From an uncultured Prevotellaceae bacterium (lineage in GTDB: Bacteria; Bacteroidota; Bacteroidia; Bacteroidales; Bacteroidaceae), in the NCBI GenBank assembly GCA_902768105.1, contig CACXJZ010000001.1, forward strand, positions 37,812 through 101,811: a stretch of DNA of 64,000 bases, written 5' to 3'. Positions 45,719-53,952 of the stretch are shown piece after piece. The notes under the pieces were generated by a model. It saw only the letters and a program-made list of their open reading frames with translations, was not told the origin of the DNA and made no database searches. Positions within the stretch are counted from its first letter, which is position 1. Each line of letters begins with the position of its first letter. The translations under genes and the position numbers were made by a program.

Positions 45719-47002
45719 TTACAGGAACATTCCCTCGTAGGCCACGCCGATGTTCAGGCTGGGCTCGTCGTTGTAGAGCGACTTGAGGAAACGGTACGAA
45801 TACTCCGCCTTGATGACAATCTGCGGAATGGGCTTGTAGTTGATGCCGGCAGCCAGGCGCTTCACCTCGGTGTAATCGTAGGCCGTGCTGCTGGTCTGGC
45901 TGGCATAGGGGTTGTACTGCTCGTAGCGTCCGAAGACGTAGAACTTCTGTCCCTTCTGGCGCAGGCTCACGATCTGTGAGAAGACGTCGTAGCCCGCCTC
46001 GATGCCCACAGCATAGGCGTTGCCGCTGACGAAGGCCGAGTGCTTGTAGGGAGACTTGGAGTTCAGACGGTTATACATGTACTTCAGCTCGCCGGCATTG
46101 CCCAGATAGCCGTAGTCGGCCTGTCCGCGCACAATCCAGTTGTGAGCCTTGTAGGTGAAGTCGAAGGAGCCGATGGCCACGCGTCCCTTGTAGGTGGCTC
46201 CGGCGCCGTTGGCATCGTTGGGGTAAGTGTTGCCGATGCTGTGGCCGTAGTATCCGCTAAGGCCGATGCGCAAGCCGGGTACGGTGTAGTTGTCAATGCG
46301 CAGTGCTACGCCGTACTTGTTGGCGATGTCGAACTCAACGGGCGACTTGGGGCCTTTCTTAATCCAGTTGACGTTGGTGAAGTTGTCGGCATTGAGACCC
46401 GCCAGCAGCTGTGCCTCGTAGCGGAAGTCATTGTAGCGTCCCCAGAACGAGACGCCCGTCTGGTGCCACGTGGAGGGCATGATGGTGTTTTCGCCCTCGG
46501 GACGATAGACGGTGAAGAAGTTGAGCGGCTCATGATGGGCATTGTTCAGGCCTACAGGCACCACGATGTGTCCGACACGGATGTTGGCGTAGCGTGCGAA
46601 CGACTTCTGAATCCAGAACTGCTCAAGCTCGACCTCGCCGCCTTTCTCAATCTCGGTCTCCCATTCACCGCCTTCCTCGTCCTCCTTCTCGGTGGCAGAG
46701 CCGGTGCCGCCATGCTCAAACTCAATCTCCGTACCCAGACTCCAGCCGTCGCCGAAGTCGTAGCCCAGGTAGATGACGGCATGTGGAATGTCGAAGCGTC
46801 CGTGACTGGGGTCATCCTTATGCAACTCGGGCTGGCTGTAACGGCTGACGTGGTCGCTGTAGAAGTTACGACTGAAGCCCACCTCACCGTAGCCGCCCAC
46901 GCTAAGGCGGCTACGCTCGTGAGAGAACACACTGTCGGCCGTTTGCGCCCCTGCGGAACAGACCGACAATGCAAGAATACTAAATAATACTAACTGTTTC
47001 AC
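45719..47002 (-). CDS. Outer-membrane porin, OprO/OprP-like
   Basis: The 427-residue protein has a signal peptide (MKQLVLFSILALSVCSAGAQ), alternating hydrophobic beta-strands, and the phosphate-selective-porin-like features SVGGYGEVGFSRN, HIVVPVGLNNAHHEP and WHQTGVSFWGRYNDFRYEAQLLAG. It ends with aromatic strands (NIGVAYEGMFL). A negatively charged Glu-rich loop (about residues 104-124) could attract cations. As the first gene of the operon it probably gives iron access to imelysin. Confidence 0.82.
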   Translation of the reverse strand: MKQLVLFSILALSVCSAGAQTADSVFSHERSRLSVGGYGEVGFSRNFYSDHVSRYSQPELHKDDPSHGRFDIPHAVIYLGYDFGDGWSLGTEIEFEHGGTGSATEKEDEEGGEWETEIEKGGEVELEQFWIQKSFARYANIRVGHIVVPVGLNNAHHEPLNFFTVYRPEGENTIMPSTWHQTGVSFWGRYNDFRYEAQLLAGLNADNFTNVNWIKKGPKSPVEFDIANKYGVALRIDNYTVPGLRIGLSGYYGHSIGNTYPNDANGAGATYKGRVAIGSFDFTYKAHNWIVRGQADYGYLGNAGELKYMYNRLNSKSPYKHSAFVSGNAYAVGIEAGYDVFSQIVSLRQKGQKFYVFGRYEQYNPYASQTSSTAYDYTEVKRLAAGINYKPIPQIVIKAEYSYRFLKSLYNDEPSLNIGVAYEGMFL

Positions 47003-47037
47003 TTTCTATGAATTTTAACTTTTATCCTTTCGGGATG

Positions 47038-47068
47038 CAAAGGTAGTCACTTGACACGATGTCCGCAA
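47038..47068 (-). promoter_or_regulatory. Promoter of the porin-imelysin-oxidoreductase operon
   Basis: On the minus strand TTG (47066-47068) and TACCTTTG (47038-47045) are 20 bases apart, 36 bases before the porin ATG. Confidence 0.65.
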
Positions 47069-47113
47069 TACCTAAAAATAATGAAAAAGCCTGTAAATAC
47101 CTAATAATGGGGA

Positions 47114-47144
47114 TTGTGTATGTTAAAAATAATGCGTAACTTTG
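47114..47144 (+). promoter_or_regulatory. Promoter of the hemerythrin-LuxR gene
   Basis: TTG (47114-47116) and TAACTTTG (47137-47144) are 20 bases apart, 20 bases before the ATG at 47165. It is back to back with the iron-operon promoter, separated by 45 bases. Confidence 0.7.
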
Positions 47145-47164
47145 CAGGCAAATAATCATTTATT

Positions 47165-48124
47165 ATGAAGCAGATGAAACTTTATGAGGCCGACGACAAG
47201 ATGATATCGCTCATCAAGGACAATTACAGCCTGCTACAGTCGTTAGGTTCATTCGGAATCAACCTCGGTTTCGGCGACAAGACCGTCAAAGAGACCTGTG
47301 AAATGAATGAAGTGGATACTTACACCTTCCTGGCGGTGGTGAACTTCACCATTAATGGGTATAGCCACTTTGAGGATGACGAACAGCTTGACGTGCCCAC
47401 GCTGATGCACTATCTGGAAGCCAGCCATACCTATTACCTGGACTTCCAGCTGCCCTTCATACGCAGGGAGCTGGAGGAGAGTCTGGATGCTGACGACCAT
47501 CTGGCACGGCTCATACTGAAGCTATACGACGAGTATGCGCACGAGATACGCCGCCACATGAAGTACGAGGAGAAGACGCTGTTCCCCTATGTGCAGTCGC
47601 TGCTGGAGAACCGCTACGTGGGCGACTACAACATTGAGACGTTCTCGAAGCACCATGAGAGTACGGACAAGAAGCTGAGGGAGCTGAAGCTGATGATTAT
47701 CAAGTATCTGCCGTCGAACACGCAGTTGAACAACCAGCTGACGGCCACGCTGTACGACATATATAATAATGAGGAGTGGCTACAGCTGCATGCCCAGGTG
47801 GAGGACAGCATTTTCGTGCCTGCCATCAGGAGGCTGGAGCGTCAGTCACGGCAAAGCGACGTGACCAAGAACATTACCAGCATGGTGTTCAAGGGCGGTG
47901 CCGACATGGGTGAGGCGCTGAGTGACCGTGAGAAGGATGTGATTATAGGTGTGGTGCAGGGCATGCAGAACAAAGAGATAGCCGACCACCTCTGCATCAG
48001 CGTGAACACCGTCATTACGCACCGTCGCAATATTGCCCGTAAGTTGCAGATACACAGCGCTGCAGGACTTACCATTTATGCAATTGTTAATGGTTTGGTT
48101 GACATCAGCAGCGTCAAACTCTAA
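47165..48124 (+). CDS. Hemerythrin-LuxR fusion transcription regulator
   Basis: The 319-residue protein joins an RIC/YtfE-type hemerythrin region (about residues 75-235) to a C-terminal LuxR/GerE helix-turn-helix (LSDREKDVIIGVVQGMQNKEIAD, about 250-319). The di-iron pattern is visible: HTYYL, HEIRRHMKYEEKT, SKHHEST and LHAQVEDS supply spaced His and Glu ligands. It should sense oxygen, NO or iron through a diiron centre and bind DNA directly. The adjacent divergent iron operon is the obvious target. Its stop overlaps the opposing stop in CTAA. Confidence 0.88.
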   Translation: MKQMKLYEADDKMISLIKDNYSLLQSLGSFGINLGFGDKTVKETCEMNEVDTYTFLAVVNFTINGYSHFEDDEQLDVPTLMHYLEASHTYYLDFQLPFIRRELEESLDADDHLARLILKLYDEYAHEIRRHMKYEEKTLFPYVQSLLENRYVGDYNIETFSKHHESTDKKLRELKLMIIKYLPSNTQLNNQLTATLYDIYNNEEWLQLHAQVEDSIFVPAIRRLERQSRQSDVTKNITSMVFKGGADMGEALSDREKDVIIGVVQGMQNKEIADHLCISVNTVITHRRNIARKLQIHSAAGLTIYAIVNGLVDISSVKL

Positions 48125-48696
48125 ATGCTGTTGATATCAACGTATCCGTGCATGACAGCGTAAATGGTCAGCGCGGATACACTCTTCAGGCCAAGTTTCT
48201 CCATGATGTTCTTGCGATGGGTAACGACCGTGGCAAGAGCAATGTGAAGACGCTCGGCAATTTCTTTATTGATGAAACCCTGAACGATGAGTGACAGGAC
48301 TTCGACCTCGCGAGGAGATAGAGGAGAATGGAGAGAGGAGGGCGTAGCGGGGAGATTGCGTCCTCCGCTGTGTCCCTGCTGTGCAATGGCCAGGAGCTGG
48401 CGCACGAGCTTCGGCTCGGGCAGGTCGATATGGATTGCGTGGTAACTGGTGACAGGTGTGTGTTGGGTAGTGAGCACGATGGTCTTCCGGCTATGGGCTG
48501 CAAACCAGGCGTTGTGCTCAAGCACGACCGTGGCGCTGACGAAGTAGTGGAAGTAAAGGTCAGGCTCTGCCGACTGGAACTCGTCGAACGAGGAAAAGGT
48601 ATCGACCGTCATGACGGGCATGACGCTTTGCAGCATCTGCCGCAAGCCGATGGCTGCGAGCGTGTTGGTGTCAATGATGGCGATGCGAGGGGTCAT
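48121..48696 (-). CDS. LuxR-type regulator with degenerate receiver domain
   Basis: The 191-residue protein has a receiver-like N-terminus (RIAIIDTNTLAAIGLRQML) but the phospho-acceptor position is lost (PDLYFHYFVS where an Asp is expected), so it is probably not phosphorylated. The C-terminal HTH (LSPREVEVLSLIVQGFINKEIAE) is closely similar to that of the convergent hemerythrin-LuxR protein, including the ending LTIYAVMHGYVDINSI. A purine-rich linker tract encodes ATPSSLHSPLSP. Its start overlaps the RelA/SpoT-type gene by 4 bases. Confidence 0.85.
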   Translation of the reverse strand: MTPRIAIIDTNTLAAIGLRQMLQSVMPVMTVDTFSSFDEFQSAEPDLYFHYFVSATVVLEHNAWFAAHSRKTIVLTTQHTPVTSYHAIHIDLPEPKLVRQLLAIAQQGHSGGRNLPATPSSLHSPLSPREVEVLSLIVQGFINKEIAERLHIALATVVTHRKNIMEKLGLKSVSALTIYAVMHGYVDINSI

Positions 48697-49787
48697 TTGT
48701 TCATGAAGGAAAGTCGGGAAGCCTGCTCGGTTACCATTGCAGCGAGCATGTCGTTCTGGGGTGACGGACGGTTGATGTCATCAAACAGCTGTTTGATGCC
48801 CGGCTTACCACCACCTTGCTTGAGTATGGTAACGATGCAGAGGTTCTGCAACCCGATGGTTTCGGAAAGGATGTCAATGTCGGTACTGCCCAGCTGGAAC
48901 AGCGCAAGCTGGTAGGCATCGGCAGAGTTTTCCTCGATCATGCGCTCCACGTCGCCCAGCGTCTTCATGCCTAACTGACGGAGTACGCGCAAGTAGGGGT
49001 GGAAATTGGTCTCCTGCAACTCTGCCTGTGTGATGGAGGCAATCTTGCGGTTCAGACGGTCGAAGGGACGCTGCTTCAGGTAGCTGTTGAAGGTGTCACC
49101 GTCGAGTGCCACCTCTTCCAGTCGTCCTCGCTGCATGAGGTTCTGCATGCGACGCCGGTATTCGGTGATATCGTTACGGATGCGGCTGAACTCGTTGTCG
49201 GCCAACTCAAGCAGTCCTGCCATGCGACTCAGGCTGCGCTGATATTCTACAGGAATGTCAATCTCGGTCTTGTAGCCGATGTCGTGCTGTATGGCTGACC
49301 AGACGTGCTGCAGGGCGGTACGCATCTGTAGCTCGAAGCGTATGTTGTTGAGCTCGGGGAAGTTCTCGTCGTAGAAGAGCGACTTTGGCACGCGGCAGAT
49401 GTAGTGCAATGAGTTATAGCCGAAGCTGTTGAAGCTATGCTGTTTACGTTTGTCAACAGAGTTTTGCCAGTCGATGTCGTAGAGCTGTTCGGCCATGGAC
49501 GCTATGCGGTCCACGTCCTCGTTGAAGAACGTGATGAAGCGGGCACCAACAATGTCGGTAATGTCAGTCAGCGCAGCATATTTATAGCCCTTGCGCTTGA
49601 GCTTTCCGGCAAGTGATGCCTCAGTTTTGATGCGGCACTCCACGCTGTTCAACTCGATGCCACTTTGCTGAATGACACCGGTAAAGGTCTTGCGTACCAC
49701 TTCCAACAGCTTGTTGTACAATGCCTGTTGGGAGTGATACTCAGCCAAGAGCACTTCGCTATGTATGTCAAGACCGTACTGATTCAC
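48693..49787 (-). CDS. RelA/SpoT-type (p)ppGpp synthetase domain protein
   Basis: The 364-residue protein carries the RelA/SpoT synthetase fold at about residues 40-200: RIKTEASLAGKLKRKG, DITDIVGARFITFF, FGYNSLHYICRVP and FELQMRTALQHVWSAIQHD match the substrate-binding and catalytic motifs. There is no HD hydrolase, TGS or ACT domain, so it resembles a small alarmone synthetase with a helical C-terminal extension (about 210-364) of unknown role. It is in one operon with the STAS gene (5-base gap) and the LuxR gene. Confidence 0.88.
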   Translation of the reverse strand: MNQYGLDIHSEVLLAEYHSQQALYNKLLEVVRKTFTGVIQQSGIELNSVECRIKTEASLAGKLKRKGYKYAALTDITDIVGARFITFFNEDVDRIASMAEQLYDIDWQNSVDKRKQHSFNSFGYNSLHYICRVPKSLFYDENFPELNNIRFELQMRTALQHVWSAIQHDIGYKTEIDIPVEYQRSLSRMAGLLELADNEFSRIRNDITEYRRRMQNLMQRGRLEEVALDGDTFNSYLKQRPFDRLNRKIASITQAELQETNFHPYLRVLRQLGMKTLGDVERMIEENSADAYQLALFQLGSTDIDILSETIGLQNLCIVTILKQGGGKPGIKQLFDDINRPSPQNDMLAAMVTEQASRLSFMNK

Positions 49788-49792
49788 GCTGC

Positions 49793-50095
49793 TTAACGGA
49801 TGTCGAAGAGGTTGAAGAAACCAGTCATCATGAACACCTTCTTGATTTCGTCGTTGATGTTCTCAATGATAACTTTGCCTCCCTTGGAGGCCGACTCCTT
49901 GCGAATGGTCAGGAACAGACGAAGACCTGATGAGCTGATGTACTCCAGTTCTTTGCAGTCGAGGGTGATAACCTTGTCTGCGTTTTGCAGCAGTGGGGTG
50001 ATTTCCTGTTGAGCCTTTACTGCTGCCGGTGTGTCCAGACGGCCACGAATGAATGCGGTGATGCCACCATTAAGTTCTTGAATGTCGAATGTCAT
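49793..50095 (-). CDS. STAS-domain anti-sigma factor antagonist
   Basis: The 100-residue protein is a single STAS domain like SpoIIAA/RsbV. The phosphorylatable serine motif reads YISSSGLRLFL in place of the usual DSSGLG, so the target serine is kept. In partner switching an RsbW-like kinase phosphorylates it and a SpoIIE-like phosphatase removes the phosphate; both activities are encoded in one protein 4 kb upstream. It is 5 bases upstream of the alarmone synthetase gene. Confidence 0.92.
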   Translation of the reverse strand: MTFDIQELNGGITAFIRGRLDTPAAVKAQQEITPLLQNADKVITLDCKELEYISSSGLRLFLTIRKESASKGGKVIIENINDEIKKVFMMTGFFNLFDIR

Positions 50096-50113
50096 TTCTA
50101 TTTTGTTTTATAG

Positions 50114-50145
50114 GTGGAGTCAAGGAGTGGGCTCCCTGACTCCAC
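50114..50145 (-). repeat. Hairpin between the lipoprotein and STAS genes
   Basis: Arms GTGGAGTCAAGGAG (50114-50127) and CTCCCTGACTCCAC (50132-50145) pair over 14 bp with one mismatch and a TGGG loop. There is no T run on the minus strand, so it is more likely an mRNA-stability or attenuation element than a full terminator. Confidence 0.7.
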
Positions 50146-50159
50146 ATGAGAAATAAAAT

Positions 50160-50963
50160 TTACTTCACCAATGCCTTGCGTGCAGCCTCGATGTGAGACT
50201 TGGCCTCAGCCAGCTGAGTCTTCAGCTCTGCTACTGATGTGGCGTTGAGCACGTTCAGAGGGGCCAGTGCCTCGGCAACAGGCTTGATTTCGGGGTCATA
50301 CTCCTGCAGGCGCTGGATGGCGTCGAGTAGCAGGATGATGCGATAGGTCACGTTAGAAGCAGCCTCGTCGTTGAATACGCTGAGGAACTTGTCGCTGTTC
50401 TGGTTGACAATATAGAGCTCCTCAACGAGAGAAGCTGCTGCCAGCTGCCAGAAGTAGTTGATGCGACCGTTCTCGTTCATGGCGTCATAGAGGGTGTTGG
50501 TGGTCTCATAGAGAGAGTTGGTGTCCTCGAGAGCCTTGAATGAAGGATCGTTGATGTCGGCAGACAGCTTAGAGATAGCCTTGTCATAGTCCTCGACAGG
50601 CATCTCGTAGAGGGCTGCAATCTTCTTATCGACTGTCAGTGCGCTCAGCAGGCGATACTTCTCAGCCAGTGTGGTAGCCTCTTCGGCAACATTGGCATTG
50701 AGCAGATATTCAGGCTTAACCTGCTTCTCTTCCTTGGTCAGCGTGATGCCACCATCACCCTCCTTGAGGAAGGGCAGCTTGTCCAGCTTTCCGAGCTCGG
50801 CTGAGATACTGTCAATCTGCATCTTGATGTTAGCCTCAATCTGCTCCTGTTCAAAACTCTTCAGGCTGTCAGCCTCATCGGTGGTCTGATTACCCTTTTG
50901 TCCTGTGCAAGCAGCCATAGCGAAAGCTGCAAACGCAATAGCTAATACTGATAATTTTTTCAT
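50160..50963 (-). CDS. Putative lipoprotein of unknown function
   Basis: The 267-residue protein has a lipoprotein signal (MKKLSVLAIAFAAFAMAACTG) and an acidic, helical mature part with no motif that I recognise. Its start overlaps the ABC transporter stop by 4 bases, so the two are translated together and probably work together at the envelope. The STAS gene follows 64 bases downstream beyond a hairpin. Confidence 0.75.
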   Translation of the reverse strand: MKKLSVLAIAFAAFAMAACTGQKGNQTTDEADSLKSFEQEQIEANIKMQIDSISAELGKLDKLPFLKEGDGGITLTKEEKQVKPEYLLNANVAEEATTLAEKYRLLSALTVDKKIAALYEMPVEDYDKAISKLSADINDPSFKALEDTNSLYETTNTLYDAMNENGRINYFWQLAAASLVEELYIVNQNSDKFLSVFNDEAASNVTYRIILLLDAIQRLQEYDPEIKPVAEALAPLNVLNATSVAELKTQLAEAKSHIEAARKALVK

Positions 50964-53884
50964 TGTTTTTTGAAATTAAAGTTATTAAATAATTTTGAAA
51001 TAATATTTGTCTGTAACAGTGTCGTAACAACGATGCACATGAGCAGCAGCATGGCGAGGTTGAACCAGAGCGTCTTGAAGTGCCAAGAGCCGAGGATTTT
51101 CTCGCTGCTGTAGAACGGTGCACGACCCAGCGTGCTCTGCGGCGTCAGGAAAATGATGCCTGTGCGTGGTACGATGGTGTTTTCTACCACCTGAACCGTG
51201 CTGTGCTGGTCGGCTCCGACAACACAGTCCTCAAGCTTCAGGTTGTAGTTGTCGCGCTTGAGCTGCAGCAGGGCTTCTTTTCCATTCCGGCGAATAATCT
51301 GTGCCGTCTGTGCGTCGGCCTTTAGCGTGACCTTATTGCTGCGGGTTGCCAGGATGTGCTCGGCATCCTTCATGTAGGCCTTGAGCGACTCGTAGGAGTC
51401 GTTGCCCCGATAGGGTTTCATGCCACAATAGGCGGTGATGACGGGCAGGTTCTCGTGGATGACGTCCATGTGCTCGGGCTTCACTGGCTTACCTTTGGTC
51501 TGCTCGTCGTGCAATGTCTCCAACTGTGACTGGAGCTCGTAGAGGAAGCCCATGTTGTAGAATTGTGTTTCGTACTTCTCCTTGTCCAAGGCAAAGAACT
51601 GTGCCTCGTACTCATTGTCGGTAAACGAGGTGACGGCCAGTGCCTCGTAAGACCAGCGCGAGGGGATGATGTCGCCTATCAGTGGTACGTTACCGGTCTT
51701 GCTGTTGGGTGTCAGGTCGGTAAAGCTGACCACCAGTCCGCAAAGCAGAATCTGCGGGATGAGCAGCAATGGTATGGTGATGTAGATGGCGACTACCGAG
51801 TTGAGGTTCTGTGAGAGTAGCAGTCCCGTCAGACCGGCAAGGAATGCCGTGATGAACAGGATGAGCCACCATGTGAAGAACAGCCCGTGCAGTCCCATGA
51901 TTGTGTTGCCAATAACAATGAACAGCAATGTCTGAATGAGTGTGACGCCTGCCATATAGATGATTTTCGACCAGATATAGCTGCCGTACGAGAGATTGAG
52001 GAAATGCTCACGCTTCAGCAGTGCACGGTCCTTGATAATCTCCTCGGCCGAGCCGCTCATGCCAATGAACGTTGCCACGATAATGGCCATGAAGAAATAG
52101 CTCACCAGATTCTTGTTGTCCATGACGGTGTAGCCCTCAGGTGGTGCAAAGCGGGTAAGCATGGCACAAATAATGGCCAGCAGCGGAGCCTCCAGCAGCG
52201 TGATGGCGATGTACTGCACGTTGGTAATCTTCGTCTTGATGTTACGATAGAGGAAGATGGCAAACTGCTTCAGCACGTTAGGCCGCTTCTGGTCGGAAAC
52301 GGGCAATGGCGTGGGTTGCACCTTCTGCTTTGTGCCTTGTTCATTGTGTACTCTTTCCTTGAGGTACAGCTCATGCCAGTCTTGTGGTGTCATCTTGCGT
52401 TCCTCTGACGGCTCACCAGTATTGCTGAGTGCCTTCTCGTCAATGATGTTGAGCACGATTTCAGGATTCATGTTGCCACATGTCGGACAGGCGCTGGTCT
52501 CAGCGTCGGCATAGTTGGCAGCTTCCTTGAAGTAGGTGATGGCATCGATGGGGTTGCCGTCATAGACGGGGTAGCCACCTTTGTCGAGCAACCACAGACG
52601 GTCGAAGAGTTTATAGACATCGCTTGACGGCTGGTGGATGTTCACCACGATAAGCTTGCCTTTCAGCGTCTGTTCCTTAAGTAGCAGGATGACCTTCTCG
52701 GTGTCGGCTGACGATAGTCCTGACGTAGGCTCGTCAAGGAAGAGAATAGCCGGTTCGCGTATCAGCTCCAAGGCGATATTCAGACGTTTGCGTTGTCCGC
52801 CGGATATGTACTTGTTGATGGCAGAGCCTGCCTTCAGGTCTTTGATGCCATCGAGACCCAAGTCCTTGAGCGTCTTGATGACACGACGGTCCAGTTCGTC
52901 GTCGGGCAGTCCTTCGAAGCACAGTTTTGCCGTGAACCACAGGTTCTGATAAACGGTCAGCTCCTCAATAAGCAGATCGTCCTGCGGCACGAAGCCTATC
53001 AAGTCCTTGACTGCCGGCTCCTCGATGCTGTGTCCGTTGATGGTAATGGTACCTTCCTGAGGTTTCAGCGTGCCGTTGAGCAACGAGAGCAGCGTGGTCT
53101 TACCTGTGCCAGAGCCACCCATGATAGCCAACAGTTCACCACTCTTCAGCGAGAAGGTCAGGTCGTGCATGCCGTTATCGCTATTGGGGAAGCGGAAATT
53201 GATATCGCATCCGCAGAAGTGTACCTCTTTCTTGTCTCCCTGAACGCCCTGCTTTTCTTCGTATGTGCTAATGATAGACGAATAATAGACGGGATTCACG
53301 TTGGTGCTCTTCAGTACGCTGCTCTGCTGCCACACTTGATAGGTGCCAGCCAGCACAGGTACATCGTTCAGCATGACGGTATCATTACCCATGTATGTGA
53401 AGATGAGCATACCCGTCACTTTGTCCAACAGCGTTTTCAACGTACCCTCAAAGCCTTCTATGTGATGAAGTATGACACGTTCTGTCGGAATGTTGTTGAC
53501 GTAGTCGTAGAAGTCGTTGTACTGTTCCTCAGGGATGTGGAACTCGCGGGCCATAGTCTCAAACATGTCCACAGCCTGAAGACCGTCGTTGCTGCAGAAC
53601 TCCATCAGTCGAAGCAGCAACAGCGATTCCTCTTCCTTCCTGATTTTACCATGCAGGGTGGAGCAGATACCATTGACAGTAGCCTCGCTGTTCAGGTCGT
53701 CCGTCATCTCGTAAGCCATGCGCATATCGCTGTAGAGGTCGAGATAAAGGCCGATGTTACGTATTCCGAAATGATGACGCAAATAGCTCACGAGCATCTC
53801 CTTTGCCCGTGCCTCATCTACCTGCTCTTCCTTGCCAAATAGGGCAAATAGACTGATGAAACTGGATAATATGACGTCTGTCAT
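50960..53884 (-). CDS. ABC transporter fusion: TerB-like domain, ATPase and ABC-2 permease
   Basis: The 974-residue half-size ABCG-type transporter starts with a helical TerB-like domain (about 1-130), then a linker, a nucleotide-binding domain (Walker A GGSGTGKTT at about 268, signature ISGGQRKRLNIA, Walker B ILFLDEPTSGL), a Cys pair (CPTCGNMNPE, about 480) and an ABC-2 membrane region with six segments. The second set of residues between membrane spans forms a large loop. The TerB-ATPase-permease order is unusual. The substrate is unknown. Confidence 0.9.
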   Translation of the reverse strand: MTDVILSSFISLFALFGKEEQVDEARAKEMLVSYLRHHFGIRNIGLYLDLYSDMRMAYEMTDDLNSEATVNGICSTLHGKIRKEEESLLLLRLMEFCSNDGLQAVDMFETMAREFHIPEEQYNDFYDYVNNIPTERVILHHIEGFEGTLKTLLDKVTGMLIFTYMGNDTVMLNDVPVLAGTYQVWQQSSVLKSTNVNPVYYSSIISTYEEKQGVQGDKKEVHFCGCDINFRFPNSDNGMHDLTFSLKSGELLAIMGGSGTGKTTLLSLLNGTLKPQEGTITINGHSIEEPAVKDLIGFVPQDDLLIEELTVYQNLWFTAKLCFEGLPDDELDRRVIKTLKDLGLDGIKDLKAGSAINKYISGGQRKRLNIALELIREPAILFLDEPTSGLSSADTEKVILLLKEQTLKGKLIVVNIHQPSSDVYKLFDRLWLLDKGGYPVYDGNPIDAITYFKEAANYADAETSACPTCGNMNPEIVLNIIDEKALSNTGEPSEERKMTPQDWHELYLKERVHNEQGTKQKVQPTPLPVSDQKRPNVLKQFAIFLYRNIKTKITNVQYIAITLLEAPLLAIICAMLTRFAPPEGYTVMDNKNLVSYFFMAIIVATFIGMSGSAEEIIKDRALLKREHFLNLSYGSYIWSKIIYMAGVTLIQTLLFIVIGNTIMGLHGLFFTWWLILFITAFLAGLTGLLLSQNLNSVVAIYITIPLLLIPQILLCGLVVSFTDLTPNSKTGNVPLIGDIIPSRWSYEALAVTSFTDNEYEAQFFALDKEKYETQFYNMGFLYELQSQLETLHDEQTKGKPVKPEHMDVIHENLPVITAYCGMKPYRGNDSYESLKAYMKDAEHILATRSNKVTLKADAQTAQIIRRNGKEALLQLKRDNYNLKLEDCVVGADQHSTVQVVENTIVPRTGIIFLTPQSTLGRAPFYSSEKILGSWHFKTLWFNLAMLLLMCIVVTTLLQTNIISKLFNNFNFKKQ

Positions 53885-53901
53885 TTCTTTATTTCAACTT
53901 G

Positions 53902-53909
53902 CAAATATA
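53902..53909 (-). promoter_or_regulatory. -7 promoter box for the ABC transporter operon
   Basis: CAAATATA reads TATATTTG on the minus strand, 18 bases upstream of the ABC gene start. It would start a transcript covering ABC, lipoprotein and possibly the STAS-synthetase-LuxR genes. Confidence 0.55.
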
Positions 53910-53952
53910 TTAAAAAACAATGACTACCCCATAAAGCGCCCGTTAAAAAACA

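Noticed and set aside
50114-50145. Full intrinsic terminator splitting the ABC-lipoprotein and STAS-synthetase genes
   Set aside because: The stem is strong but no T run follows on the minus strand, so read-through is expected.
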